From Streptomyces sp. NBC_00523 (lineage in GTDB: Bacteria; Actinomycetota; Actinomycetes; Streptomycetales; Streptomycetaceae): DNA of 64,000 bases. Location of the stretch: the NCBI RefSeq assembly GCF_036346615.1, contig NZ_CP107836.1, forward strand, positions 5,704,001 to 5,768,000, given 5' to 3'. The notes beneath the pieces were generated by a model that was given only the letters and a program-made list of their open reading frames with translations, did no database searches and was not told the origin of the DNA. A program made the translations under genes and the position numbers. Positions 17,482 through 25,220 of this stretch are shown here, in pieces (positions within the stretch are counted from its first letter, which is position 1; each line of letters starts with the position of its first letter).

Positions 17482-20205
17482 GTGCGCAGAAGCGCAAGAC
17501 CCTTCGCTGCCCTGGTGGCGGCACTCACCCTCACCGCCGGGCTCTTCGCCGCCGGCGCACCGGCGTCGGCGCGCGACAGCGACGCCTCCGCAGCCGCCCA
17601 GGCATCCGATGTGTCCCTCGCGGCGGACACGTACGACTGGAAGAACGTCCGCATCGACGGCGGCGGCTTCGTCCCCGGGATCGTCTTCAACCGGACCGAG
17701 AAGAACCTCGCCTACGCCCGTACCGACATCGGCGGCGCCTACCGCTGGGACCAGTCGGGCAAGCAGTGGAAGCCGCTGCTCGACTGGGTGGACTGGGACC
17801 ACTGGGGCTGGACCGGGGTGGTGAGCCTCGCTTCGGACTCGGTCGACCCGGACAAGGTGTACGCCGCCGTGGGCACGTACACCAACGACTGGGATCCCAC
17901 CAACGGCGCGGTGCTGCGTTCGTCGGACCGGGGCGCGACCTGGAAGGCGAGCACCCTGCCCTTCAAGCTCGGCGGCAACATGCCCGGCCGGGGCATGGGC
18001 GAACGCCTCGCGGTCGACCCGAACAAGAACTCCGTGCTCTACCTGGGCGCGCCCAGCGGCAACGGCCTCTGGCGGTCCACCGATTCGGGCGCCACCTGGT
18101 CCGAGGTGACGGCCTTCCCCAACCCGGGCAACTACTCCCAGGACCCGACCGACACCAGCGGCTACGGCAACGACAACCAGGGCATCGTCTGGGTGACGTT
18201 CGACGAGCGCAGCGGCAGCGCGGGCAGCGCGACCCAGGACATCTACGTCGGGGTCGCCGACAAGGACAACACCGTCTACCGCTCCACGGACGGCGGGACC
18301 ACCTGGTCGCGGATCGCCGGACAGCCGACGGGATACCTGGCGCACAAGGGCGTACTCGACTCCGACAACGGCCACCTGTATCTGACGCTCAGCGACACCG
18401 GCGGCCCGTACGACGGCGGCAAGGGGCAGATCTGGCGGTACACCACCGCGACGGGGGAGTGGAAGGACGTCAGCCCGGTCGCCGAGGCCGACACCTACTA
18501 CGGCTTCAGCGGGCTCACCGTGGACCGGCAGCACCCCGGCACGGTGATGGCGACCGCGTACAGCTCCTGGTGGCCCGACACCCAGATCTTCCGCTCCACG
18601 GACAGCGGCGCGACCTGGACCCAGGCGTGGGACTACACCAGCTACCCGAACCGCTCCAACCGCTTCACCCAGGACGTGTCCTCGGTGCCGTGGCTGACCT
18701 GGGGTGCCAACCCGACGCCGCCGGAGACCACACCGAAGCTGGGCTGGATGACGGAGGCGCTGGAGATCGACCCGTTCGACTCGAACCGCATGATGTACGG
18801 GACCGGCGCGACGATCTACGGCACCGAGAACCTCACCAACTGGGACTCCGGCAGCCAGTTCAACATCACGCCGATGGTGAAGGGCCTGGAGGAGACCGCG
18901 GTCAACGACCTGGCCAGCCCGCCGTCCGGAGCGCCGCTGCTCAGCGCGCTCGGTGACATCGGGGGCTTCCGGCACACCGACCTCGACGCCGTGCCGGACA
19001 TGATGTTCACCTCGCCCAACCTGACCTCCACCACGAGCCTCGACTTCGCCGAGAGCAGCCCGAACACGGTGGTCCGGGTCGGAAGCGCCGACGCCGCCCC
19101 GCACATCGGCTTCTCGACGGACAACGGTTCCAACTGGTTCCAGGGCTCCGAGCCGTCCGGCGTGACCGGCGGCGGCACGGTCGCGGCGGCGGCCGACGCG
19201 AGCGGCTTCGTCTGGAGCCCCGAGGGCGCCGGGGTCCATCACACGACCGGGTACGGGAGTTCGTGGTCGGCCTCCACCGGGATACCGCAGGGCGCGACGG
19301 TCGAGTCGGACCGGAAGAACCCGAAGAAGTTCTACGGGTTCGCGGCCGGCACCTTCTACGTCTCCACGGACGGCGGCGCGACCTTCACGGCGAAGGCGTC
19401 GAGCGGCCTGCCCACCGAGGGCAACGTCCGCTTCAAGGCGGTCCCCGGTGCCGAGGGCGACATCTGGCTCGCGGGCGGCGCCACGACGGGCGCGTACGGC
19501 CTGTGGCACTCGACGGACTCGGGGGCGACCTTCACGAAGCTGAGCGGTGTCGGCGAGGCGGACTCCGTCGGCTTCGGCAAGGCGGCGGCGGGCGCCTCGT
19601 ACCAGACGCTCTTCGTCTCGGCGAAGATCGGCGGGGTGCGCGGCATCTTCCGGTCCACCGACGCGGGCACGAGCTGGACCCGCATCAACGACGACGCCCA
19701 CCAGTGGGGCTGGACGGGCGCCGCGATCACGGGCGACCCGCGCGTCTTCGGCCGGGTGTACGTGTCCACCAACGGGCGCGGAATCATGTACGGCGACTCC
19801 TCGGACAGCGACGGCGGCGGTACGGATCCCGGCACCGATCCCGGTACCGACCCGGGCACGGACCCCGGCACCGATCCCGGTGACGCGGCCTGTTCGGTGA
19901 CGTACAAGGTCACCAACCAGTGGTCCGGCGGCTTCCAGGCCGATGTGACCCTCACCAACACCGGCAGCACGGAGCTGGACGGCTGGAAGCTCGCCTGGAC
20001 CTTCCCGGACGGGCAGCGGGTCGGCCAGATGTGGAATGCGACGGCCGGTCAGGACGGGGCGAAGGTGACGGCCACCAACGTCTCCTGGAACGGCCGGGTG
20101 GCGCCGGGCGCGTCCGCGGGCTTCGGCTTCACGGGCACGCTGACCGGCGGCAACACGGCACCGGACGCCTTCTCGCTCGGCGGGGAGGCCTGCGCCACCG
20201 GCTGA
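17482..20205 (+). CDS. Secreted xyloglucanase-type glycoside hydrolase, GH74 with C-terminal CBM2
   Basis: This 907-residue secreted enzyme probably cleaves xyloglucan. A signal peptide (RRSARPFAALVAALTLTAGL, cleavage after ASA near residue 30) precedes two seven-bladed propellers of GH74 type with repeated RSTDSGATW (BNR-like) blades. The two family catalytic aspartates are visible as Asp82 in TDIGGAYRWD and Asp492 in GDIGGF. A TDPG linker of five repeats (781-800) joins a family 2 cellulose-binding module with Trp residues in NQWSGGFQ, LDGWKLAW and VSWNGR. GTG 17482 has GGAGGAG eight bases upstream. The CebR box in its promoter fits induction by cello-oligosaccharides. It appears monocistronic. 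Confidence 0.95.
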   Translation: MRRSARPFAALVAALTLTAGLFAAGAPASARDSDASAAAQASDVSLAADTYDWKNVRIDGGGFVPGIVFNRTEKNLAYARTDIGGAYRWDQSGKQWKPLLDWVDWDHWGWTGVVSLASDSVDPDKVYAAVGTYTNDWDPTNGAVLRSSDRGATWKASTLPFKLGGNMPGRGMGERLAVDPNKNSVLYLGAPSGNGLWRSTDSGATWSEVTAFPNPGNYSQDPTDTSGYGNDNQGIVWVTFDERSGSAGSATQDIYVGVADKDNTVYRSTDGGTTWSRIAGQPTGYLAHKGVLDSDNGHLYLTLSDTGGPYDGGKGQIWRYTTATGEWKDVSPVAEADTYYGFSGLTVDRQHPGTVMATAYSSWWPDTQIFRSTDSGATWTQAWDYTSYPNRSNRFTQDVSSVPWLTWGANPTPPETTPKLGWMTEALEIDPFDSNRMMYGTGATIYGTENLTNWDSGSQFNITPMVKGLEETAVNDLASPPSGAPLLSALGDIGGFRHTDLDAVPDMMFTSPNLTSTTSLDFAESSPNTVVRVGSADAAPHIGFSTDNGSNWFQGSEPSGVTGGGTVAAAADASGFVWSPEGAGVHHTTGYGSSWSASTGIPQGATVESDRKNPKKFYGFAAGTFYVSTDGGATFTAKASSGLPTEGNVRFKAVPGAEGDIWLAGGATTGAYGLWHSTDSGATFTKLSGVGEADSVGFGKAAAGASYQTLFVSAKIGGVRGIFRSTDAGTSWTRINDDAHQWGWTGAAITGDPRVFGRVYVSTNGRGIMYGDSSDSDGGGTDPGTDPGTDPGTDPGTDPGDAACSVTYKVTNQWSGGFQADVTLTNTGSTELDGWKLAWTFPDGQRVGQMWNATAGQDGAKVTATNVSWNGRVAPGASAGFGFTGTLTGGNTAPDAFSLGGEACATG
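19822..19881 (+). repeat. Five tandem copies of a 12-base repeat encoding TDPG (interdomain linker)
   Basis: Five consecutive 12-base units, with synonymous changes between them, encode five TDPG units in a row. This is a flexible linker between the GH74 and CBM2 domains. The synonymous variation indicates that the repeat is old and retained. Confidence 0.88.
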
Positions 20206-20213
20206 CGCGGGGC

Positions 20214-20249
20214 GCGGGGCCCCGCACCGGGGGGCGGGCCGGGCGGCCC
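20214..20249 (+). terminator. GC-rich palindromes after the GH74 gene
   Basis: The 12-base palindrome GCGGGGCCCCGC (20214-20225) and the small hairpin GGGCC-4-GGCCC (20236-20249) follow the stop within 45 bases. Either could terminate transcription; neither has a T-run. Confidence 0.4.
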
Positions 20250-20311
20250 GGGCCCGTCCCCCGACACGGTCTTACTGGCCCTGTACAGGTTCGTCGGCCA
20301 TACTGCCCGCC

Positions 20312-20827
20312 GTGGAGCAGCGCATAGACCCGAAGACCCAGCCCGCGTACGCCGCAGGGACCGACCCGGCGTACATCCCCGGTCTCACGGCCCCCCGACC
20401 CGCGGAAGCGGTGGAGGAGGAGCCGGAGAACGAGACCACCGAGGAGCCCGCCGTCGCGGACGCCGTCCCCGAGCCGGCCGACGAGGTGCCCGTGGCGCAG
20501 GAGGAGGACGAGGAGGAGCAGGAGGAAACCGACGAAGAGGCGGCCGAGGGGCCCTCGTTCGAGGTGAGCGACCGGCGCGGCTCGATCTCGGCCGGGCCCG
20601 GGGGCGTCCGGTTCACGCTGGACGACCAGCAGGCGGATTTCGGCTGGGACGAGATCGGCGCGGTCGAGCTGAAGCCGGCCCGCTTCGGCCGCCGGTTCAC
20701 CGTCACCGTCCACCTGTCGTCCCAGCGTTGGTTCAACGGTGAGGTCGAGGCGCCGTCCCGCGGCAGCCTCAAGGAGTGGACCGAGGGCTTCGACGCGGTC
20801 CTGGACACGCACTTCGAGGAGTCCTGA
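20312..20827 (+). CDS. Acidic hypothetical protein with a conserved C-terminal beta-rich domain
   Basis: This 171-residue cytoplasmic protein has two parts. Residues 30-80 are a low-complexity acidic stretch (runs of E, D and A). Residues 82-171 form a compact domain, FEVSDRRGSISAGPGGVRFT continuing with FGWDEIGAVELKPARFGRRF and ending in an amphipathic helix. The latter resembles small Streptomyces proteins of unknown function. The start is GTG 20312. A CATACT hexamer (20299-20304) ends seven bases before it and no ribosome site is seen, so the mRNA may be leaderless. Two hairpins follow the stop. I do not recognise a function. Confidence 0.72.
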   Translation: MEQRIDPKTQPAYAAGTDPAYIPGLTAPRPAEAVEEEPENETTEEPAVADAVPEPADEVPVAQEEDEEEQEETDEEAAEGPSFEVSDRRGSISAGPGGVRFTLDDQQADFGWDEIGAVELKPARFGRRFTVTVHLSSQRWFNGEVEAPSRGSLKEWTEGFDAVLDTHFEES

Positions 20828-20846
20828 CCGGGGGTGTTGCCCCCGG
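20828..20846 (+). terminator. Hairpin directly after the acidic hypothetical gene
   Basis: CCGGGGG and CCCCCGG arms surround the loop TGTTG immediately after the stop codon. Confidence 0.6.
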
Positions 20847-20855
20847 ACCCCCGGT

Positions 20856-20902
20856 CCTCAAACGCCGGACGGGCTGAAGGCCAGCCCCGCCGGCGTTTGA
20901 GG
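20856..20902. repeat. Streptomyces-type intergenic inverted repeat (CTCAAACGCCGG family), probable bidirectional terminator
   Basis: A perfect 13-pair stem (CCTCAAACGCCGG at 20856-20868 with CCGGCGTTTGAGG at 20890-20902) has a second inner GGGCT/AGCCC pairing. It fills the gap between convergent genes. From memory, repeats with this core are scattered between convergent genes in many Streptomyces genomes. Confidence 0.75.
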
Positions 20903-20914
20903 CGCGGTACGGCA

Positions 20915-21799
20915 TCAGGCGTCCGCCAGGACCACCGAGCGGGTCAGGTGGCGGGGGGCGTCCGGGTCGAGGCCGCGCGCGGTGGCGCGGGCCACGGCCA
21001 GGCGCTGGACGCGGACCAGGTCGGCCAGCGGGTCCAGGTCGGTCTCCACCCAGCGGGCGCCGGTCTCCAGGAGCTGCTCGCGCAGGCCCTCGGGGGCGGC
21101 GCCGAACATCCAGGTGGCGGTGGTGTCGGTGGCGATGGAGATCGGGCCGTGGCGGTACTCCATCGCGGCGTACGACTCGGTCCAGGAGAGCGACGCCTCC
21201 TTCATCTTGAGCGCCGCCTCATTGGCGAGACCGGCCGTCCAGCCGCTCCCGAGGAACGTGAACTGGGTGCGGTCCACCAGGCCCTCCGGCAGAGGCTCGG
21301 CGAGCGCCCGCTCCGCGTCCCGGACCACGGCGTCGGTGTGCAGGCCGAGGTGCGCGCGCAGCAGCGTGAGCAGCGTGGTGGCGAACCGGGTCTGGACGAC
21401 GGACTGTTCGTCCGCGAAGTCGAGGACGACGACCGCGTCGGCGGCCGTCATCACCGGGGTCTCCGGGTCGGCGGTGATGGCCACCGTGGGCGTGGTGCCG
21501 CTCAGCCGGCCGAGGAGTTCGAGGACCTCGGTCGTGGTGCCGGAGCGGGTGAGCGCGACGACCCGGTCGTAGCGGCGGCGGGTGGGGAACTCGGACGCGG
21601 CGAAGGCATCGGTCTCGCCCTGCCCGGACTCCTCACGGAGCGAGGCGTATGCCTGAGCCATGTAGAACGAGGTGCCGCAGCCGACGACGGCGACGCGCTC
21701 GCCCGGCGCGGGCAGCGCGGCGGCGTGACTCGGTGCCAGCTCCGCGGCGCGGCGCCAGCACTCCGGCTGACTGGCGATCTCGATCTCGACAAATGACAC
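20915..21799 (-). CDS. SIS-domain sugar isomerase/deaminase-like protein (AgaS/GlmS-isomerase type)
   Basis: This 294-residue cytoplasmic protein has two SIS (sugar isomerase) domains like the isomerase half of GlmS and AgaS. The first is at about residues 35-160: VAVVGCGTSFYMAQAYASLR, then VVALTRSGTTTEVLELL. The second contains FLGSGWTAGLANEAALKMKE and EYRHGPIS. Such proteins isomerise or deaminate amino-sugar or ketose phosphates. The start is GTG 21799. No ribosome site is visible, so leaderless translation is possible. It is divergent from a DeoR regulator and next to a sugar importer, so it probably acts on the imported sugar after phosphorylation. The exact sugar is unknown. Confidence 0.85.
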   Translation of the reverse strand: MSFVEIEIASQPECWRRAAELAPSHAAALPAPGERVAVVGCGTSFYMAQAYASLREESGQGETDAFAASEFPTRRRYDRVVALTRSGTTTEVLELLGRLSGTTPTVAITADPETPVMTAADAVVVLDFADEQSVVQTRFATTLLTLLRAHLGLHTDAVVRDAERALAEPLPEGLVDRTQFTFLGSGWTAGLANEAALKMKEASLSWTESYAAMEYRHGPISIATDTTATWMFGAAPEGLREQLLETGARWVETDLDPLADLVRVQRLAVARATARGLDPDAPRHLTRSVVLADA

Positions 21800-21824
21800 T
21801 TTTGCACTCCGTACTGGTGATGGG

Positions 21825-21862
21825 ATGCTCGTTTACGCACGCTACCCGCGATGAGCGAGCAT
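21825..21862. promoter_or_regulatory. Candidate DeoR operator in the SIS/deoR divergent promoter
   Basis: ATGCTCG (21825-21831) and CGAGCAT (21856-21862) form a perfect 7-base inverted repeat 24 bases apart. The adjacent TATCAAGCAT adds another half-site-like copy. The position between the divergent starts fits an autoregulated repressor. Confidence 0.5.
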
Positions 21863-21984
21863 TATCAAGCATTCCGCGTGCACGGGGCTTGACTCGCCGG
21901 AGCCTTGTGCGACCCTTGCGCCTGTCCGGTGATCGCGCCCAAGGGGATGGGCGCTCGCAGCCCGGACCTGTGAGGAGAACCGTC

Positions 21985-22785
21985 TTGTCCAGGGATGCCC
22001 GGTGGAACGCACTGCTGGAACTCGTAGGTAAGCACGGCCGGGTGGACGTCGAGGACGCGGCGAAGACGCTGGACGTCTCGGCCGCGACCATCCGGCGGGA
22101 CCTGGACCAGCTCGCCGAGCAGCAACTGCTCACCCGCACCAGGGGCGGCGCGATCGCCCACGGCGTCAGCTACGAGCTGGCCCTCCGGTACAAAACGGGG
22201 CGCAACGCCCCGGAGAAGCAGGCCATCGGCCGCGCCGTCGCCGAACTCGTCGCGGTCGGCGAGGTCGTCGGCCTCACCGGCGGCACCACCATCACCGAGG
22301 TCGCCCGCTCGCTCGCCGTCCGCGCGGACCTGGTGGGCGACGGTGCCGGCGGCGCGGCGGGGCAGCCGACGCTGACGGTGGTGACCAACGCCCTCAACAT
22401 CGCCAACGAGCTGGTGATCCGGCCGCAGATCAAGATGGTCGTCACCGGCGGGGTCGCCAGGCCCCAGTCGTACGAGCTCACCGGCCCGCTGGCCAGCGGG
22501 GTGCTCGGCGAGATAACGCTCGACGTGGCCGTGCTCGGCGTCAACGCCATCGACACCGAACGCGGCGCGTACGTCCACCACGAGGGCGAGGCCAGCATCA
22601 ACCGGCTGCTCGCCCAGCAGGCCCAGCGCGTGGTGGTCGCCGCCGACTCCTCGAAGATCGGCAAGCGGGCGTTCGCCCGGGTCTGCGACCTCTCCCTGGT
22701 CGACTTCCTGGTCACCGACCGGGGGATCGCCCCCGAGGCGTCCGCCCGCTTCACCGAGGCCGGTGTCACGGTCATCGCCGTCTGA
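21985..22785 (+). CDS. DeoR-family transcriptional regulator of sugar metabolism
   Basis: This 266-residue regulator has an N-terminal DeoR helix-turn-helix (RVDVEDAAKTLDVSAATIRR and DLDQLAEQQLL, about residues 18-48). A sugar-phosphate sensor domain follows, with TGGTTITEVARSL, VVTNALNIANEL and the DeoR hallmark VLGVNAIDTERGAY. ADSSKIGKRAFARV follows. It starts at TTG 21985 with AGGAG seven bases upstream; the longer open frame has no such site. It is transcribed away from the SIS gene and toward the transporter operon, with a strong terminator in between. It probably represses both when the sugar phosphate is absent. Confidence 0.9.
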   Translation: MSRDARWNALLELVGKHGRVDVEDAAKTLDVSAATIRRDLDQLAEQQLLTRTRGGAIAHGVSYELALRYKTGRNAPEKQAIGRAVAELVAVGEVVGLTGGTTITEVARSLAVRADLVGDGAGGAAGQPTLTVVTNALNIANELVIRPQIKMVVTGGVARPQSYELTGPLASGVLGEITLDVAVLGVNAIDTERGAYVHHEGEASINRLLAQQAQRVVVAADSSKIGKRAFARVCDLSLVDFLVTDRGIAPEASARFTEAGVTVIAV

Positions 22786-22801
22786 CCTCTCGTCGTTTCC
22801 C

Positions 22802-22840
22802 AGCGGGCCGCCGCGCATCGTGCGTGGCGGCCCGCTTTTT
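22802..22840 (+). terminator. Rho-independent terminator after the DeoR gene
   Basis: AGCGGGCCGCC (22802-22812) pairs perfectly with GGCGGCCCGCT (22826-22836), followed by TTTT. The loop has further complementarity. It is one of the clearest intrinsic terminators in the window. Confidence 0.9.
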
Positions 22841-23208
22841 CGCGCGTACCCAAACCGGTTCAGGGTGCCGGACCGTGCGTGAAGTGTGCACGTTCAAGCA
22901 CAACCACGCAGCGGATGGCTGGTTCTGACGGAGAAACAGTGCATTCCGGTCCCATCTCGATGACACCAAGCGTCCCTTATGCGGTGATTGTCGCCCCTGT
23001 TGCGCCTCGTTGTGTCTCATGGGGCGACTTTTGACTGCCCATAGATGTTCGTTACCTCTGCGAAATGAACAACTCTTGCCATATGGCCGCACGGTCGTGA
23101 ACTATGTGCCTGTCGCCGCGAAGAGGCAGCGGACGCGCTTCCCCGAAGCGCGCGCCGCCCTCCACGTATGCGGGACGTTCTCTCGCTCCATCAGCCCTGG
23201 AGGTGCCT
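22841..23208 (+). promoter_or_regulatory. Promoter and leader region of the sugar ABC transporter operon
   Basis: This long noncoding stretch contains the LacI-like palindrome AACCGGTT (22853-22860) and an inverted repeat TGTGC-8-GCACA (22885-22902). The repeat carries the same TCAAGCA core as the deoR promoter. There is also a palindrome GCCATATGGC (23078-23087). A TTGACT hexamer near 23030 is a plausible -35 box. I see no protein gene; the short plus-strand frames merge into the permease gene and lack ribosome sites. Confidence 0.5.
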
Positions 23209-24225
23209 GTGACGATGGCAAACACGCCGGTCACAGCTGCGCGGCCGCCCGTGCCGCAGCCCCGCGACCCGGAAGACGCGGAACGCCCCGCGGGGAGGAA
23301 GGGCAAGAAGAAGCGAATACGGCAGCCGCTCCGGCAGCGGCTCAAGCGGGACAAGGCGCTGCTGCTCTTCTGTCTCCCCGGAGTGCTGTACTTCGTGCTC
23401 TTCTTCTATCTGCCGCTCGCGGGCAACGTCATCGCCTTCCAGGACTACCAGCCGTTCCTGGGCTTCAAGCAGAGCCCGTTCGTCGGGATGGCGAACTTCA
23501 CCGCGCTGCTGGCCGAGCCCGAGTTCTGGAGCGCGGTGTCCAACACCCTCCAGATCACGGCGATCCAGCTCCTCCTGTACTTTCCGGCGCCGATCGCCCT
23601 GGCCCTGCTGCTCAACTCGCTCATCAGCGAGAAGATCAAGCGGTTCATCCAGACCGTCGTCTACCTGCCGCACTTCCTGTCCTGGGTCGTCGTCGTCGCG
23701 ATGTTCAAGCAGGTGCTCGGCGGCGCCGGATCGGTCACCACGCTCCTCATGGAGCACGGGGTCAGCATCGGCAACGTGATGACCGACCCCGGCACCTTCA
23801 AGTTCCTCATCACCGCGCAGGCCATCTGGAAGGACTGCGGCTGGGGCACGATCATCTTCCTGGCGTCCATCGCCTCGATCGACATGGGCCAGTACGAGTC
23901 CGCTGCCATGGACGGCGCCGGATGGATGCGCCGGATCTGGCACATCACCCTGCCCGGCATCCGGCCGGTCATCCTGATGCTGCTCATCCTGCGGCTCGGC
24001 GACATCCTCTCGGTCGGCTTCGAGCAGATCCTGCTCCAGCGCGACGCCGTCGGCCCGGACGCCGCCGAGGTCATGGACACCTACGTCTACTTCCACGGCG
24101 TCGTGGACGGCGACTGGGGCATGAGCACCGCCGCCGGACTGATGAAGGGCGTCATCGGATTCGCCCTCATCCTCGCCGCCAACAAGCTGGCCCACCGCTT
24201 CGGCGAGCAGGGAGTGTACCGATGA
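23209..24225 (+). CDS. Sugar ABC transporter permease (LplB/MalF type)
   Basis: This 338-residue inner-membrane permease has six hydrophobic segments after a basic N-terminus (GRKGKKKRIRQPLRQRLKRD). The first helix is LLLFCLPGVLYFVLFFYLPL. The ATPase-coupling EAA loop is visible as EYSAAMDGAGWMRRIWHITL-like YESAAMDGAGWMRRIWHITL followed by PGIRPVI. It resembles LplB-type permeases used for complex oligosaccharides. GTG 23209 has GGAGG five bases before it. It overlaps the next permease by four bases. There is no ATPase gene in the operon, so a shared MsiK-type ATPase encoded elsewhere is expected. Confidence 0.92.
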   Translation: MTMANTPVTAARPPVPQPRDPEDAERPAGRKGKKKRIRQPLRQRLKRDKALLLFCLPGVLYFVLFFYLPLAGNVIAFQDYQPFLGFKQSPFVGMANFTALLAEPEFWSAVSNTLQITAIQLLLYFPAPIALALLLNSLISEKIKRFIQTVVYLPHFLSWVVVVAMFKQVLGGAGSVTTLLMEHGVSIGNVMTDPGTFKFLITAQAIWKDCGWGTIIFLASIASIDMGQYESAAMDGAGWMRRIWHITLPGIRPVILMLLILRLGDILSVGFEQILLQRDAVGPDAAEVMDTYVYFHGVVDGDWGMSTAAGLMKGVIGFALILAANKLAHRFGEQGVYR

Positions 24226-25169
24226 GTCAGTCCGTCGCGACCCGGCTGCGCGCCGCCCGGTCCGGGGCCGCCCGCCCCCGCAGGTCCAACGGCCGCCCGC
24301 CGTGGATGGAGCGCCCGCACTGGTACGGGCAGGGCGCCAAGGGCCTCGCGCTCATCGTGCTCACCGTGATCGTGCTCTACCCGTTCCTCCTCGCCATCGG
24401 CACCAGCCTCGCGGGCCGCGAGGAGCTGAACGCCAACGGCGGCTACGTGCTGATCCCGCACCACCCGACGCTGGAGGCGTACCGCGTCATCCTGTCCGGG
24501 GGCGTGGTCACCCGGGCCGCGGTGGTGTCCATCTTCATCACGCTGATCGGGACCGCGCTCAGCCTGGCGTGCACGGTGATGATCGCGTACGGCACCTCGC
24601 GGCCGGGCACGGTCCTCGCCAAGCCGATTCTGCTGCTCGTGCTCGGCACGTTCCTGTTCGCGCCCGGCATCATCCCGACGTACCTCGCGGTCCAGCAGTT
24701 CCACATGCTGGATACGTACGCCTCACTGGTCCTCCCGGTCCTGCTGAACGCCTTCAACATCGTGGTGGTCCGCTCGTTCTTCCAGTCCATTCCGGAGGAG
24801 CTGTACGACGCGGCGCGCATCGACGGCGCCAATGAGGTCACGGTCCTCTTCCGGATCGTCCTCCCGCTGTCGAAGGCGGTCCTGGCGGTGGTCGGCCTGT
24901 TCTACGCGGTCGGGTACTGGAACAGCTTCTTCAACGCGGTGCTGTACCTCAACGACTCCAGCAAGTTCCCCATCCAGGTGATCCTGCGGAGCTACGTCCT
25001 CAACGGGCAGAGCATCAACGCCTCCGCGATGGGCGTCCACTCCATCCCGCCCGCGACCTCGCTGCAGATGGCCGTACTGATCATCGCGATCGTGCCCATC
25101 TTCTGCGTCTATCCCTTCCTGCAGAAGTTCTTCGTCAAGGGCGTCCTCACCGGGGCGATCAAGGGCTGA
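24222..25169 (+). CDS. Sugar ABC transporter permease (LplC/YtcP, MalG type)
   Basis: This 315-residue permease is the partner of the preceding one. A hydrophilic Arg-rich N-terminus is followed by six membrane segments starting GLALIVLTVIVLYPFLLAIG. The EAA coupling loop reads ELYDAARIDGANEVTVLFRI and VLPLSK. The C-terminus VYPFLQKFFVKGVLTGAIKG is typical of this family. The ATG at 24222 overlaps the upstream stop (ATGA), so the two subunits are translationally coupled. The binding-protein gene follows 51 bases later. Confidence 0.92.
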   Translation: MSQSVATRLRAARSGAARPRRSNGRPPWMERPHWYGQGAKGLALIVLTVIVLYPFLLAIGTSLAGREELNANGGYVLIPHHPTLEAYRVILSGGVVTRAAVVSIFITLIGTALSLACTVMIAYGTSRPGTVLAKPILLLVLGTFLFAPGIIPTYLAVQQFHMLDTYASLVLPVLLNAFNIVVVRSFFQSIPEELYDAARIDGANEVTVLFRIVLPLSKAVLAVVGLFYAVGYWNSFFNAVLYLNDSSKFPIQVILRSYVLNGQSINASAMGVHSIPPATSLQMAVLIIAIVPIFCVYPFLQKFFVKGVLTGAIKG

Positions 25170-25220
25170 CCCGCCCGCCCCGCACCACCGCCCCGTACGC
25201 CACCCACTTCAAGGAGCCCC

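Noticed and set aside
17431..19701. A 756-codon minus-strand frame opposite the GH74 gene
   Set aside because: It is the same kind of antisense shadow; all catalytic and binding motifs are on the plus strand.
19822..19881. A short tandem array that might be taken for a CRISPR or mobile-element repeat
   Set aside because: The units are in frame, without spacers, and encode a Pro/Thr-type linker between two enzyme domains.
20856..20902. The inverted repeat as an insertion-sequence end
   Set aside because: Nothing between or beside the arms encodes a transposase and there is no target duplication. It fits a common intergenic terminator-like repeat.
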